A stretch of DNA of 64,000 nucleotides from Stieleria neptunia. Lineage in GTDB: Bacteria > Planctomycetota > Planctomycetia > Pirellulales > Pirellulaceae. This document shows, in pieces, positions 17,845-26,779 of the stretch. Under the pieces are notes generated by a model, which saw only the letters and a list, made by a program, of their open reading frames with translations, was not told the DNA's origin and did not search any database. How positions within the stretch are numbered: the stretch's first letter is position 1; each line of letters begins with the position of its first letter. The position numbers and the translations under genes are program-made. The DNA is taken from positions 4,740,765 through 4,804,764 of the forward strand of contig NZ_CP037423.1 of the NCBI RefSeq assembly GCF_007754155.1, given 5' to 3'.

Positions 17845-18021
17845 CCTCAACAAACGCAGGGGGAAAATGCTTCACAGCGTTACGTTGCAGGGCCCGCGCG
17901 ACGTCGCGCGGGGCGCCGATGGTCGCGGTCCCCCTACACGTTTGCTGCCTCGCATCCTGGAGCGGTTCCAAATCGCCAGCCCGAACGAACGGATTCCGAT
18001 CCTCTATTCCAAGCCAACCGA

Positions 18022-20463
18022 TCACTCATCGATCGACCGGTTAGCGATCATCGTAGTTGCTTCCGCGAGAATCGTTCGATAGCGCTCCGCGGCGCGGTCG
18101 TAGGCGGCTTTGGCTTCGGCGCGTTCAGATTCGCGGATTTGACCTCGCTTGGAGTTCCAACACGTCTGGACCGCATCGATGCACCATTGGGCACTCTTCT
18201 TACTGGCCCGGATCGGTTCGTCGTCGACGTGGACGAAGACCGGATTGGTGTGGACCGACGGCAGGATGCGGACTGCGATCCAAGACGACGCGTCGATCTG
18301 GACGGGGATTGAATGAGAGGTCAGCGATCCGTCGGCGACGATTTCGCGTGTTGCGGCGACACGACCGTTGACGATGACTTCCACCGGAACGCGGCGTGAA
18401 TCACCGAGTCGACAGCGCTCGATGTGCCAGTAGGGTTTTTCATCCAGACGCAGTTTTCGAATCCGCTCGGTTTCGTCGGTCGGCGTCTCTTTCAACAACG
18501 CCGCGACGTCGAAGGTGACGTTGACGGTTTGGGGTTGGGCCAAATCCAAGCGGCTCGCCGGGGCGGATGCCGATCGTTTTTGTCCTACGCGCAGCCCGTC
18601 GACGGCGTAGTCGATGATGTGACTCAGTCCGTCCCCGCAATAGCTGCGGCCGTCTTTCAGTCCCGCGATCCAATTTTCGTAGTTGAGAGGTTGATCGTCG
18701 TCGAGTTGCACATAGATCCGGCCCAAGCCGACGCGGTCGCCATAGATACAGGGGAAATCGGTTTCGCCGCTGATCCGGGCGGTCATGCCGCAGTTGAGTG
18801 TGTGGTACCAGATGTTCAATTCCCAGATCGCCGGCGTGTCGACGGCGGAGATGAAATCACAAACACCGTCGGTCACGGTGACGATGTATTCGTTGGCTCC
18901 GATTCCATCGAATGGAGGCATCTCGTAATCGGGCAGCGTATCGGCGGCTCGGCCGCGCCAATCCCCCGCGGCTCCGCCCCAGGGCCGACCGACAAACTTG
19001 CGTGATCCGTCGGGCATCTTGTCCGGCAGCGCCAATCCCCATCCGCTGTGGCTGTAACCGACGACACCGCCTTGCTGCTTGCCCCATTTCAGCACCGGCA
19101 AGGTCCAACTGGGCCAGTCCTCGAGAACCTGTGTGCCCGGATAGTCGTCTTCGGATAAATTCAGCAGGCACAGATGACCGGCGTGGGAACTGGGGAATCC
19201 GCTGACTTCGACGTCGTAACGCATCAGATGGTCCTCGGTTGAAAGCGCCGACGTTTGGCCGTTGAAGAATTCCTTTTGGGTGTACCAGCAGGGGCCCCAA
19301 CTGAGCACGCAGCCGACGTTGACGTCTTCGCCCAGCAGGTGTCGCATCATGTCTTCGGGGCCGACGCCTTCGGTGGGGCTGTCATAGTGGGCACAGCCGG
19401 CGGCGTGGACATGGTGGTCGCCGGAGTACCAGTGACGTTTGGCCAGATGGATCCAACGTTTCAGTTGAAACGATTCACGGTGCTGGGCGGTTTCAGGGAT
19501 TTGAAGACGTCGCCGGATCGGTACGTACTCCGGCCCACGCGTGACCGAAACGTTGTAGTCACCTGGCGGCAACAAGACCGATTCGCCATCGGCACGGTAG
19601 ACCTGATGGTGAAAGAAGAAATCGGGCGCCAGCCGCTTGGCGGGGTTGGGGTACACGCGTCCGCGGTCGTCGGTGATCAACAGCGAGGCCGTTGTCGGCT
19701 TGCCATCGACATCGCTAATCCCCAGTTGCACGTCCACGGCTTTTTGGCAATCGAACAGGATCGGAACGCTGTTTCGAAACCCGATGTCCTGTGTTCCCTG
19801 GCCGACATTGAAGGCGATGTTGGCTTCGCGTTTGCCGGCATCGCGGCTGCCGAGCATCACGATTCGGTATTCAAGGTTCAGGCCGCTGAGTTGTTTTTTC
19901 ATCGGAGCACGGTTGAGCATGGACAGATCCAGCCAACGGTCTTCGGTTTCACTCGGATCGACCAAGTCTTCGTCGGTTCGAGGCTGTTGTCTCGCGCCGC
20001 GTCCCTTTTGGTAAACCGGTGCGGCGTTGGGGCTGTCGGCGACCAATTCCGCCGTGATGCCGGCTTCGTTGTGGACTTTGACCAAGAAGGCTCGCCAGCC
20101 TTGTTGCATCAGCTGTTTTTTGACAGGGCCTTCGGCGACCTTGACTCGGCTTTCGGCATTGATGTGCACCGACGCCAAACACAGTGGGTCCAACGTCGAT
20201 TGAATGGCGCGGGACACGTCGGCCGGTGTGTCGAGTTCTCGGGCCAACAGAATCGCGGCCCGTGTCGCCTCGTTGAGCGGCGATCCGGCAAACTCCATCG
20301 CTTCGGCCAACCGTGCTGTCGCGGCCAGCAGGGGTTGTTTGGGAACATGATGAACGATCGCCAAGTCGTCTTGTCCGCTGGCCAGACGACCCGGGTGCAG
20401 CAAACAAATTGCGATGCCGATCGCCAGAAGGTTGGAGCTGGAGACGTAGCGTGCCATGTTCAT
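18022..20463 (-). CDS. CehA/McbA family exported metallohydrolase-like protein
   Basis: This is an 813-residue protein with a signal peptide (about residues 8-30, SNLLAIGIAICLLHPGRLASG). An N-terminal helical region is followed by beta-rich domains. A PHP-like metallohydrolase domain begins at WYSGDHHVHAAGCAHYDSPTEG (about residues 355-376), where GDHHVH supplies metal ligands. Further His/Asp residues lie in YSHSGWGLALP and DFISAVDTP. Members of this family (carbaryl hydrolase CehA, microcystin-related McbA) hydrolyse esters or phosphoesters, but planctomycete members have unknown substrates. The extreme C-terminus is helical and charged. Two in-frame ATGs, at 20463 and 20457, are nearly equivalent. 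The gene is divergent from the MacA-like gene across about 230 nt. Confidence 0.72.
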   Translation of the reverse strand: MNMARYVSSSNLLAIGIAICLLHPGRLASGQDDLAIVHHVPKQPLLAATARLAEAMEFAGSPLNEATRAAILLARELDTPADVSRAIQSTLDPLCLASVHINAESRVKVAEGPVKKQLMQQGWRAFLVKVHNEAGITAELVADSPNAAPVYQKGRGARQQPRTDEDLVDPSETEDRWLDLSMLNRAPMKKQLSGLNLEYRIVMLGSRDAGKREANIAFNVGQGTQDIGFRNSVPILFDCQKAVDVQLGISDVDGKPTTASLLITDDRGRVYPNPAKRLAPDFFFHHQVYRADGESVLLPPGDYNVSVTRGPEYVPIRRRLQIPETAQHRESFQLKRWIHLAKRHWYSGDHHVHAAGCAHYDSPTEGVGPEDMMRHLLGEDVNVGCVLSWGPCWYTQKEFFNGQTSALSTEDHLMRYDVEVSGFPSSHAGHLCLLNLSEDDYPGTQVLEDWPSWTLPVLKWGKQQGGVVGYSHSGWGLALPDKMPDGSRKFVGRPWGGAAGDWRGRAADTLPDYEMPPFDGIGANEYIVTVTDGVCDFISAVDTPAIWELNIWYHTLNCGMTARISGETDFPCIYGDRVGLGRIYVQLDDDQPLNYENWIAGLKDGRSYCGDGLSHIIDYAVDGLRVGQKRSASAPASRLDLAQPQTVNVTFDVAALLKETPTDETERIRKLRLDEKPYWHIERCRLGDSRRVPVEVIVNGRVAATREIVADGSLTSHSIPVQIDASSWIAVRILPSVHTNPVFVHVDDEPIRASKKSAQWCIDAVQTCWNSKRGQIRESERAEAKAAYDRAAERYRTILAEATTMIANRSIDE

Positions 20464-20695
20464 CGAACGTTCCTTAGGGCAGGGGATGGAAGGGAATGTG
20501 GGGTATCATTTTGTATCGTATCCATCTCTGGAGCGTGCACGAGGGGCATTTTCGAGAATCGTGGATTTCAAATTCGTTCTCAAAAAAATGCCTTCAGCGG
20601 GTAGACTAGAAGAGAGGATCATGGATTCAGCAATCATGCCCGTGCCATTCGTCTTCTGTTTCCTGGAATCCGTACCTACTCCCCGCGACAGTCCA

Positions 20696-22168
20696 ATGGC
20701 TCATCCGATTTCATCTGTTTCGATCTGGGGGCGACGAACATTGATCGCTCTCGTGTTGCTAGGGGCAGTCGGCGCCGTCACCACGTTTGCGACCAGTGCA
20801 CTGGATCGCGACGTCGAGTCGTCGATTCTGACGCATCGCGTCTCACTCGGCAAACTGGCGGTCACGGTGACGGAAAACGGAACCGTCGAGAGCAGCAACA
20901 ACGAAGAAATCAAGTGCATGGTCAAAGGGGGCAGCACGGTCCTGTGGGTGATCGAGACTGGGACGATCGTCAAGCCCGGTGATGAGTTGGTGCGGTTGGA
21001 CACGTCACAGATCGAAGACAACATTTTGGCCCAGGAGATCATTTACGAGAACGCGTTGGCCAACAAAATCACTGCCGAAAGCGACGTGGCGGTCGCGGAG
21101 AAGAGTATTACGGAATACCTGGAAGGGACCTTCATCGAAGAACGGAGCACGATCGAGAAAGAGATCTTTGATGCCGAGCAAGCGCTCAAGCAGGCCGAAC
21201 TGAGCTACGAGTCCAGCATTCGGATGGCGGCCAAGGGGTTGATCAAGACGCTTCAATTGCAGGGCGAAAAGTTTGCCGTCGAATCGGCTCGCAAAGCGTT
21301 GGAATTGAAACAGACCCAGTTGATGGCGTTGGAGAAGTACAAGAAGCAGAAGGAGGTGCAGACGTTGGAGAGTAACCTGCGGGCGGCCAAGGCGCGACTG
21401 GCGTCCTTTGATGCGTCACTGCGACTCGAACAAGCCCGCTTGGAACGCGAACAAGAACAGTTGAAGAACTGCACCATCACCGCGGAGATCGGTGGGATGG
21501 TGATTTTTCCGTCGATGGCGGATTGGAAATCCACGCCGGATATCGAAGAAGGGGCCGTTGTGCGTGAGCAGCAGACGTTGTTGGTGATCCCCGATGTCAG
21601 TCAAATGCAGGTCAAGGTCGGGATCCATGAATCCAAAGTGGATCGATTGAAAGTCGGTATGCCGGCGCAAATCGAATTGCAGGACGTCCAGCTGGTCGGT
21701 GAAGTCAGCGAGATCGCCGAAGTGACCAAGCCGGCCGGTTGGTGGACGGGCAACCTGGTCAAATACGACACGATCATCCAATTGCAACAACGCGAGGGGC
21801 TGAAGCCGGGCATGAGCGCGATCGTCGACGTCGTGCTGGCCGAGCACGATGACGTACTGACCGTTCCCGTCGCGAGTATCTTGGAAAGCGACGGACAGTT
21901 TTTCTGCTGGGTGGAAGAACGCGGCAAGGTGACTCGGCGGCTGATCCAATTGGGCGACACCAACGACGAGTTCACCATCGTCACGGCAGGACTGGCCGAG
22001 GGCGAGAAAGTGGTGTTGGATCCGTTGGCCTACGTGGATGAAGCCCAACAACAGGCCTTGCGTCCGGCGAGTGCCGGGGAGAAAGACGCCGAGGAGTTGG
22101 CCGGCGTCGTGAAGGAGGATTCCCAATCGGACAACGCTTCGTCGTCCGAGCCCGTCCCTGGAACGTGA
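20696..22168 (+). CDS. MacA/HlyD-type adaptor of an ABC efflux system
   Basis: This 490-residue adaptor has a membrane anchor (about residues 12-35). A first lipoyl half follows (LAVTVTENGTVESSNNEEIKCMV, then GDELVRLDTSQIEDNI), then an extended coiled coil with many Glu/Lys/Gln (about residues 100-255). After it come the second lipoyl half (NCTITAEIGGMVIFPS) and beta-barrel. The C-terminus is acidic. The start at 20696 (MAHPISSVSIWGRR) is preferred: the longer frame to 20456 would run into the divergent CehA/McbA gene and has no clear signal. It is followed 16 nt later by a MacB-like permease, so they form an operon. No outer-membrane factor is nearby. Confidence 0.85.
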   Translation: MAHPISSVSIWGRRTLIALVLLGAVGAVTTFATSALDRDVESSILTHRVSLGKLAVTVTENGTVESSNNEEIKCMVKGGSTVLWVIETGTIVKPGDELVRLDTSQIEDNILAQEIIYENALANKITAESDVAVAEKSITEYLEGTFIEERSTIEKEIFDAEQALKQAELSYESSIRMAAKGLIKTLQLQGEKFAVESARKALELKQTQLMALEKYKKQKEVQTLESNLRAAKARLASFDASLRLEQARLEREQEQLKNCTITAEIGGMVIFPSMADWKSTPDIEEGAVVREQQTLLVIPDVSQMQVKVGIHESKVDRLKVGMPAQIELQDVQLVGEVSEIAEVTKPAGWWTGNLVKYDTIIQLQQREGLKPGMSAIVDVVLAEHDDVLTVPVASILESDGQFFCWVEERGKVTRRLIQLGDTNDEFTIVTAGLAEGEKVVLDPLAYVDEAQQQALRPASAGEKDAEELAGVVKEDSQSDNASSSEPVPGT

Positions 22169-22184
22169 GCGAGGCCAAAACGAG

Positions 22185-23495
22185 ATGGGCAAGTTCACGC
22201 AAACGTTGAAGCTGGGCTTTAAAAGTCTGATGGTCCAGAAGCTGCGATCGGCGCTCGCGGCATTGGGGATTTTTATCGGTACCACCACCGTGATCTGGTT
22301 GGTCGCAATGGGCGAGGGTGTCAGCTATGACGCCCAGCAACAGATTTTGCAATTGGGTGCGAAGAACATCATCGTCCGCACCATCGAGCCGCGATCGAGC
22401 GAAGATGCCGACGAACGCGTCAAGACCTATGGCGTCACCCGGGCCGACTATCGCCGCATTTTGTCCAACGTGCCGACGATCGAAACCTCAGTGCCGATCC
22501 GCGAACTGCGTCGTGAATTTATGGTCAAAGGGCGGCGGATGGATGCCAAGTTGATCGGATGCACGCCGGAGCACTTGGAATTAAACCGGTTGGAAATCGC
22601 CCGTGGGCGTTGGATCAACGAGCGGGATGATCGAGAAAACGTGGTCGTCCTGGCCGACGGAACGGCCAGGCGGTTGTTTCCCCAAGAAGATCCGATCGGC
22701 CAGAAAGTTCGCGTGGAAAGCGACGTGTACCGGGTGATCGGGCAAACCAAACCGCGCGAAGCGTCCGCCGCGGTCGGTGGGTCGCTCGATGCGCGTGAGT
22801 ACAGCAGCGACGCCTACATCCCCCTGAAAACGTTCCAGCATCGGGTGGGAGATCAAATCATGACGCGGACCGGTGAGGGGTTTAATTTCAAGGGTGAGAT
22901 CGTCGAATTGACGCAGATCACGTTGTCGGTGCGCGACATCCAGGACGTCGACGTCACCGCCTCGATCGTCAAACACTTGTTGGAATCCTATCACGAGCAA
23001 GAAGACTTTGCGGTTGTCGTCCCGAAGGAGTTGTTGCGGCAGGCCGAACGGACACGGACGATGTTCAATGTCTTGTTGGTGGTCATCGCGGGGATCTCGC
23101 TGCTGGTCGGAGGGATCGGGATCATGAACATCATGTTGGCGACGGTGACCGAACGGACCCGTGAGATCGGGATCCGCCGTGCCTTGGGGGCCAGACGCAT
23201 CGACATCATTCAACAGTTCTTGACCGAGACGCTGGTGTTGACCGGAAGCGGTGGGTTGTTGGGCGTGCTGTGCGGGTTACTGTGCGGGCCGATCTTTCGC
23301 AGCCTACGATCGATCGTGGCAACCGTTTCGCCGGACATCTTGCCCGAGATCGTTTATACTCTGGAACCTCGGATTGCGTTGTGGTCGGTGCTGTTGTCGC
23401 TGTTTATCTCGCTCGGCGTCGGATTGATTTTTGGAGTCTATCCGGCGCGACGCGCGGCCTACATGAGCCCGATCGAAGCCCTTCGTCATGAGTAG
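22185..23495 (+). CDS. MacB-like ABC transporter permease (FtsX fold)
   Basis: This 436-residue permease carries the MacB periplasmic core and FtsX-type transmembrane domain: LKLGFKSLMVQKLRSALAALGIFIGTT at the N-terminus, a large periplasmic domain (about residues 60-285), then three helices with GGIGIMNIMLATVTERTREIGIRRALGA (about 310-337), the family signature. In MacB the ATPase is fused to the N-terminus. Here it is absent, and no ATPase gene follows either. It would need an ATP-binding subunit encoded elsewhere. The partner is the adaptor gene 16 nt upstream. Confidence 0.88.
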   Translation: MGKFTQTLKLGFKSLMVQKLRSALAALGIFIGTTTVIWLVAMGEGVSYDAQQQILQLGAKNIIVRTIEPRSSEDADERVKTYGVTRADYRRILSNVPTIETSVPIRELRREFMVKGRRMDAKLIGCTPEHLELNRLEIARGRWINERDDRENVVVLADGTARRLFPQEDPIGQKVRVESDVYRVIGQTKPREASAAVGGSLDAREYSSDAYIPLKTFQHRVGDQIMTRTGEGFNFKGEIVELTQITLSVRDIQDVDVTASIVKHLLESYHEQEDFAVVVPKELLRQAERTRTMFNVLLVVIAGISLLVGGIGIMNIMLATVTERTREIGIRRALGARRIDIIQQFLTETLVLTGSGGLLGVLCGLLCGPIFRSLRSIVATVSPDILPEIVYTLEPRIALWSVLLSLFISLGVGLIFGVYPARRAAYMSPIEALRHE

Positions 23496-23503
23496 CGAAT
23501 TGG

Positions 23504-23962
23504 ATGGGATCGGAAATCAACCCCTACGCGGCGCCGCAGAGTGCACCGGCGCGACCGGTACCAATCACCGTCGATTTTGGGCAGCGACGGATGCGATTTG
23601 CCGTCGGGTTTGCCGCGTTGTTGATGATCGGATCGCTGCTCGCGTCGGCATTTGCGATTTACGACATCGAGTCCATCGTGGTCAGCGGTCCACTGTTGTC
23701 GCTGTTTGCGCTCGTGCTTGCGGTCCTGTCGATTCGATCTGATCTGCGCGGATTTTGGATCCTCAGTGCAGCGACGGTCGCGATGTCGATCGGATGTTTC
23801 TTGACGATCTTTTTGGGAGAGTGGTCCCCCGGAGATGCGCAGGTTCCGATCGGAGCAGCGTCGGTCGTGTTTGCAATTGTGATCCAGGCGGGCTGGGTCA
23901 TGGTGCGGAGCGTCTGGGAACGCGGGAAGGGTTTGGGTGAGGGGGATTCCAATCCACAGTGA
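23504..23962 (+). CDS. Small four-helix membrane protein with NPYAAPQ N-terminus
   Basis: This 152-residue protein begins MGSEINPYAAPQSAPARPV. The NPYAAP-type lead is widespread in planctomycete membrane proteins. Four hydrophobic segments follow (about residues 30-52, 58-75, 83-104 and 115-135). The gene starts 8 nt after the MacB-like gene on the same strand and is probably co-transcribed, but nothing links it functionally to efflux. Function unknown. The start is the ATG at 23504, directly before the NPYAAP motif. Confidence 0.65.
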   Translation: MGSEINPYAAPQSAPARPVPITVDFGQRRMRFAVGFAALLMIGSLLASAFAIYDIESIVVSGPLLSLFALVLAVLSIRSDLRGFWILSAATVAMSIGCFLTIFLGEWSPGDAQVPIGAASVVFAIVIQAGWVMVRSVWERGKGLGEGDSNPQ

Positions 23963-24100
23963 CGCAGACGAGCAGAGAAGACCCGAAGGCGATACTGGAT
24001 ACCCAAGCGGTGAACCCCCAACAATCGCGCCGCAAAATGATCGGCGAATTAGCACGTCAATCGATGTGAAGCGTCTCAATGCTGAGCCCCTCACCCCCAG

Positions 24101-24156
24101 CCCCTCTCCCCCAATTCCTGACTCGCTTAGGCTCGCCAGGAATCGGGGGAGAGGGG
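24101..24156. repeat. Imperfect palindrome, 20-bp arms
   Basis: Arms at 24101-24120 and 24137-24156 are inverted repeats with one mismatch (CCCCTCTCCCCC on the left, GGGGGAGAGGGG on the right) and a short loop. It lies in the gap 23963-24319 before the arsenite pump gene and resembles a REP-like intergenic element. It may also end transcription of the upstream operon. Confidence 0.85.
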
Positions 24157-24259
24157 AGCCAGGGTGATTCATGTTCCCTCCTCGATTTAGCGGCAGGGCC
24201 AAACGTGGTGGCATCGGGCTGGCGCCGTTGACCCATTGGTTTCGAAGGACATTCCGTCA

Positions 24260-24308
24260 TTGACAAGGTCCCAACACGGCTCTATCGTTAATCGCAGATA
24301 CACGATAG
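24260..24308 (+). promoter_or_regulatory. Candidate promoter and operator of the arsenite efflux gene
   Basis: A perfect TTGACA (24260-24265) is followed after 17 nt by TATCGT (24283-24288), a fair -10 element. An inverted repeat CTATCG (24282-24287) and CGATAG (24303-24308) overlaps the -10. This is the arrangement expected of a repressor operator such as that of ArsR, although no arsR gene is in the window. The ATG of the pump gene follows at 24320. Confidence 0.5.
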
Positions 24309-24319
24309 TAGGTCCCTTG

Positions 24320-25522
24320 ATGGAAGACTTGGAAATGAACGATCCTGAAACCTGCCCCACGGAAAAACAGGGCATCAGCTTCTTTGAACGCTACCTGACC
24401 GTCTGGGTGGGGCTGTGCATCGTGGCCGGAATCGGACTCGGCAAGATCGCTCCCGGGATCGCCAAGTCACTCGATGGGATGGCGATTGATGTCAATGGTG
24501 CCCCGGTGATTTCGATTCCCATCGCGGTCTGCCTGTTCTTCATGATGTACCCGATCATGGTCAAGATTGACTTCGGCGAAGTTGTGAAAGCGGGCAAAGC
24601 GATTCGCCCGGTGGGTTTGACGCTGTTTCTCAACTGGGCGATCAAGCCGTTCACGATGTACGCGATCGCCAGTTTCTTTCTCGGCACCTTGTTCCTCGGC
24701 TTCATCGGTCCCGACGCGGTCGATTACGTGAAAGCCCCCTTGGGGAGCGAGCTTGAGGTCGGCGCAACGTATGGTGCCGGTGAAGCGGTGTTGGTCGACG
24801 GCGTGACGATGTTAGAGGTTCCGCTGTGGCGCAGCTACTTGGCGGGCTGCATTCTGCTGGGCATCGCACCGTGTACGGCGATGGTTTTGGTTTGGGGATT
24901 CCTGGCGAAGGGCAACGACGGACACACGCTGGTGATGGTCGCGATCAATTCACTGACAATGCTTGTGCTGTACGGCGTGTTGGGCGGATTTTTGCTCGGC
25001 GTCGGACAGCTTCCGGTTCCCTGGCAAGCGTTGTTGTTGTCGATCGGCGTTTATGTCGCGCTACCGTTGGGGGCCGGCTACCTCTCACGCAAATGGCTGA
25101 TCGCGACCCGGGGAGAAGCCTGGTTTCGCGACAAGTTTTTGCACTTTTTGACGCCGATCACGATCACGGCATTGCTGGCGACGCTGGTGCTGTTGTTTTC
25201 CTTCAAGGGACAAACGATTGTTGAGAACCCGCTGACGATTCTTTGGATTGCCATTCCGCTGACGATCCAGACGCTGGTGATCTTTGCACTGGGCTATGGC
25301 ATCAGTAAAGCGATGGGATTCACGTACGAGTCCGCTGCGCCGACCGCGATGATCGGCGCGTCGAATCACTTTGAAGTCGCGATCGCGACGGCCACGATGT
25401 TGTACGGGTTGTCCTCCGGGGCAGCGCTTGCGACCGTTGTGGGTGTGTTGATCGAAGTGCCTTTGATGCTGGGGCTGGTCAAGTTCTGCGTCAAGACGAA
25501 AGGCTGGTTCCCGGCCAGTTAA
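24320..25522 (+). CDS. ACR3-type arsenite efflux transporter
   Basis: This is a roughly 400-residue integral membrane protein of the ACR3/ArsB-like bile/arsenite/riboflavin transporter superfamily, exporting As(III) (and possibly Sb(III)) from the cytoplasm by the proton gradient. It shows [23 protein letters not shown] at the N-terminus, [14 protein letters not shown], then [20 protein letters not shown] with the conserved cysteine (about residue 178), and [11 protein letters not shown] (about 352-362). About ten helices are visible. The start at 24320 gives [10 protein letters not shown]; Met6 (24335) is possible. A promoter with an overlapping palindrome lies just upstream. It stands alone: no arsC or arsR is adjacent. 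Confidence 0.93.
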   Translation: MEDLEMNDPETCPTEKQGISFFERYLTVWVGLCIVAGIGLGKIAPGIAKSLDGMAIDVNGAPVISIPIAVCLFFMMYPIMVKIDFGEVVKAGKAIRPVGLTLFLNWAIKPFTMYAIASFFLGTLFLGFIGPDAVDYVKAPLGSELEVGATYGAGEAVLVDGVTMLEVPLWRSYLAGCILLGIAPCTAMVLVWGFLAKGNDGHTLVMVAINSLTMLVLYGVLGGFLLGVGQLPVPWQALLLSIGVYVALPLGAGYLSRKWLIATRGEAWFRDKFLHFLTPITITALLATLVLLFSFKGQTIVENPLTILWIAIPLTIQTLVIFALGYGISKAMGFTYESAAPTAMIGASNHFEVAIATATMLYGLSSGAALATVVGVLIEVPLMLGLVKFCVKTKGWFPAS

Positions 25523-25558
25523 AACTGCTGTGCAGCCAGGGACGTCAATTGTCTAAGT

Positions 25559-25654
25559 GACGGATGTGATCGTAGCGGAAGGCGCCAAGACTTTTGCAGC
25601 GCCGGCCCTCTCTGGGGTTTGCTTGCTGCGCAAACGCCGTCTCTCCCAGGGGGG
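25559..25654. repeat. Dispersed ~95-bp repeat, copy A
   Basis: This stretch closely matches 44928-45022, including CGCCAAGACTTTTGCAGCG and TGCTTGCTGCGCAAACGCC. It contains a hairpin around GGTTTGC/GCAAACGCC. It lies in the gap 25523-25864 between convergent genes. Another copy of the 23-bp REP-like element lies at 25754-25776 in the same gap. Confidence 0.85.
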
Positions 25655-25753
25655 GCTTCGCGGATTTTAGTGGGTGCTCTCGAAGACTCGGGGAAGGTTT
25701 TTTGAGGGATGACTGCGATGTCCGATGGTTCTGTTCGGTAGGATGGCGAAAAC

Positions 25754-25776
25754 GACAGGCTGGTAGCCTATCCCAC
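25754..25776. repeat. REP-like 23-bp element, copy 1
   Basis: GACAGGCTGG followed by tAGCCTATCCCAC. The core AGGCT-TGGT-AGCCT-like stem is self-complementary. The same element, in either orientation, is at 46659-46681, 47999-48021 and twice at 50161-50219. Confidence 0.85.
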
Positions 25777-25864
25777 AATCAATCCCCGCCACTTATTCTT
25801 CCGATATCCACCGAGGAGGGTGTGTTGAGATATTTTACCACCAACGCTCTGCGGAAGGGGGACT

Positions 25865-26491
25865 TCAATTCCCGGCCGCATCCACGACGACTTGATTGTC
25901 GACTTGCTTGACGCCGGGTTCGAGTCGCATCAGCAGTTCGCTCATGCGGCGATCTTTCTCGCTGGCGACGGTCCCGCTGAGGATTGCGGTGGGGCCGTTC
26001 ATGGTGACGTTGACGCCGCGAATGCGACGGTTCGGCGGGAGGCTGTTCAACGCCCGCCGCGCGGATTGTTGGACTTCGCTGGCGGCCCGCGGTGGTACCT
26101 CGATGGCGGAGCGTAATCGAACACGGATGATCGGTTTTTGGCTCGAGGTCCCATGGCCGCCGAAGGCACCGCCCAGGGCGCCGAACAATCCACCCAGGCC
26201 ACCGCCGCCAAACCCACCGCCGCCGGCTCCACCGGTCGTCCGTCCGGCGGTTCCCGCACCGCCTTCGGCTGCGATTCCAAACCCCTGGGTGGCGGCCGTG
26301 CCGATCGAATCGCCCTGCTCGACTCCTTCGAAAACACTCAAGTCCGGCTCGGCGCCTTGGAACTGGGTCCCGCCGGTGGCCTCTGGGGTCTCCTGTGCCT
26401 GAGCGGATGGCGAGTTGGCGGCGAACACAGCGGCCAACAAGACAATCGAAAACGAACGACAAAACCGAGTGATTCGATTCGGTGAGACCAT
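25865..26491 (-). CDS. Exported BON-like domain protein with Gly-rich linker
   Basis: This 208-residue protein has a signal peptide (about residues 12-33, SFSIVLLAAVFAANSPSAQAQ). A low-complexity Gly-rich stretch (about residues 75-110) precedes a C-terminal BON-like domain (about 120-205) with VRLRSAIEVPPRAASEV, INGPTAILSG-like and VKQVDNQVVV strands. BON domains (as in OsmY) bind phospholipids or membranes. The Gly-rich linker makes the codon usage locally extreme. The role is probably in the periplasm or envelope. No partner is indicated by position. Confidence 0.6.
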   Translation of the reverse strand: MVSPNRITRFCRSFSIVLLAAVFAANSPSAQAQETPEATGGTQFQGAEPDLSVFEGVEQGDSIGTAATQGFGIAAEGGAGTAGRTTGGAGGGGFGGGGLGGLFGALGGAFGGHGTSSQKPIIRVRLRSAIEVPPRAASEVQQSARRALNSLPPNRRIRGVNVTMNGPTAILSGTVASEKDRRMSELLMRLEPGVKQVDNQVVVDAAGN

Positions 26492-26779
26492 GACGGAACC
26501 TTGGACAAAAGATGGGCAACCAGATTTCTTGATCTGTTACGTTAGTCTAACCCTCGGCGCCTCGAAACGTTTCGGTTTCTGCCGAGTACACTTCGTGGGT
26601 GGCCCGCCAAGATCGAGCCCGGACAATCGAATCAGCCGTCACGTCCCGCCCGCAGGTGCGCGTCGACGCGGTCGGGCTCGGTGCCGATCGAGCCGTCCGG
26701 ACAGTGCCGCCACAGTTTGCCCCGGAACCGTTATTCCCCGCACCGAACGACTTCACGGGCGTTTTTCTCCCTTCTACCC

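Noticed and set aside
19255..20604. 449-codon open frame antisense to the CehA/McbA gene
   Set aside because: It lies wholly inside a well-supported gene on the other strand, and its sequence shows no domain.
25779..26519. 246-codon frame overlapping the BON-like gene
   Set aside because: Arg-rich shadow of the BON-like reading frame with no signal peptide.
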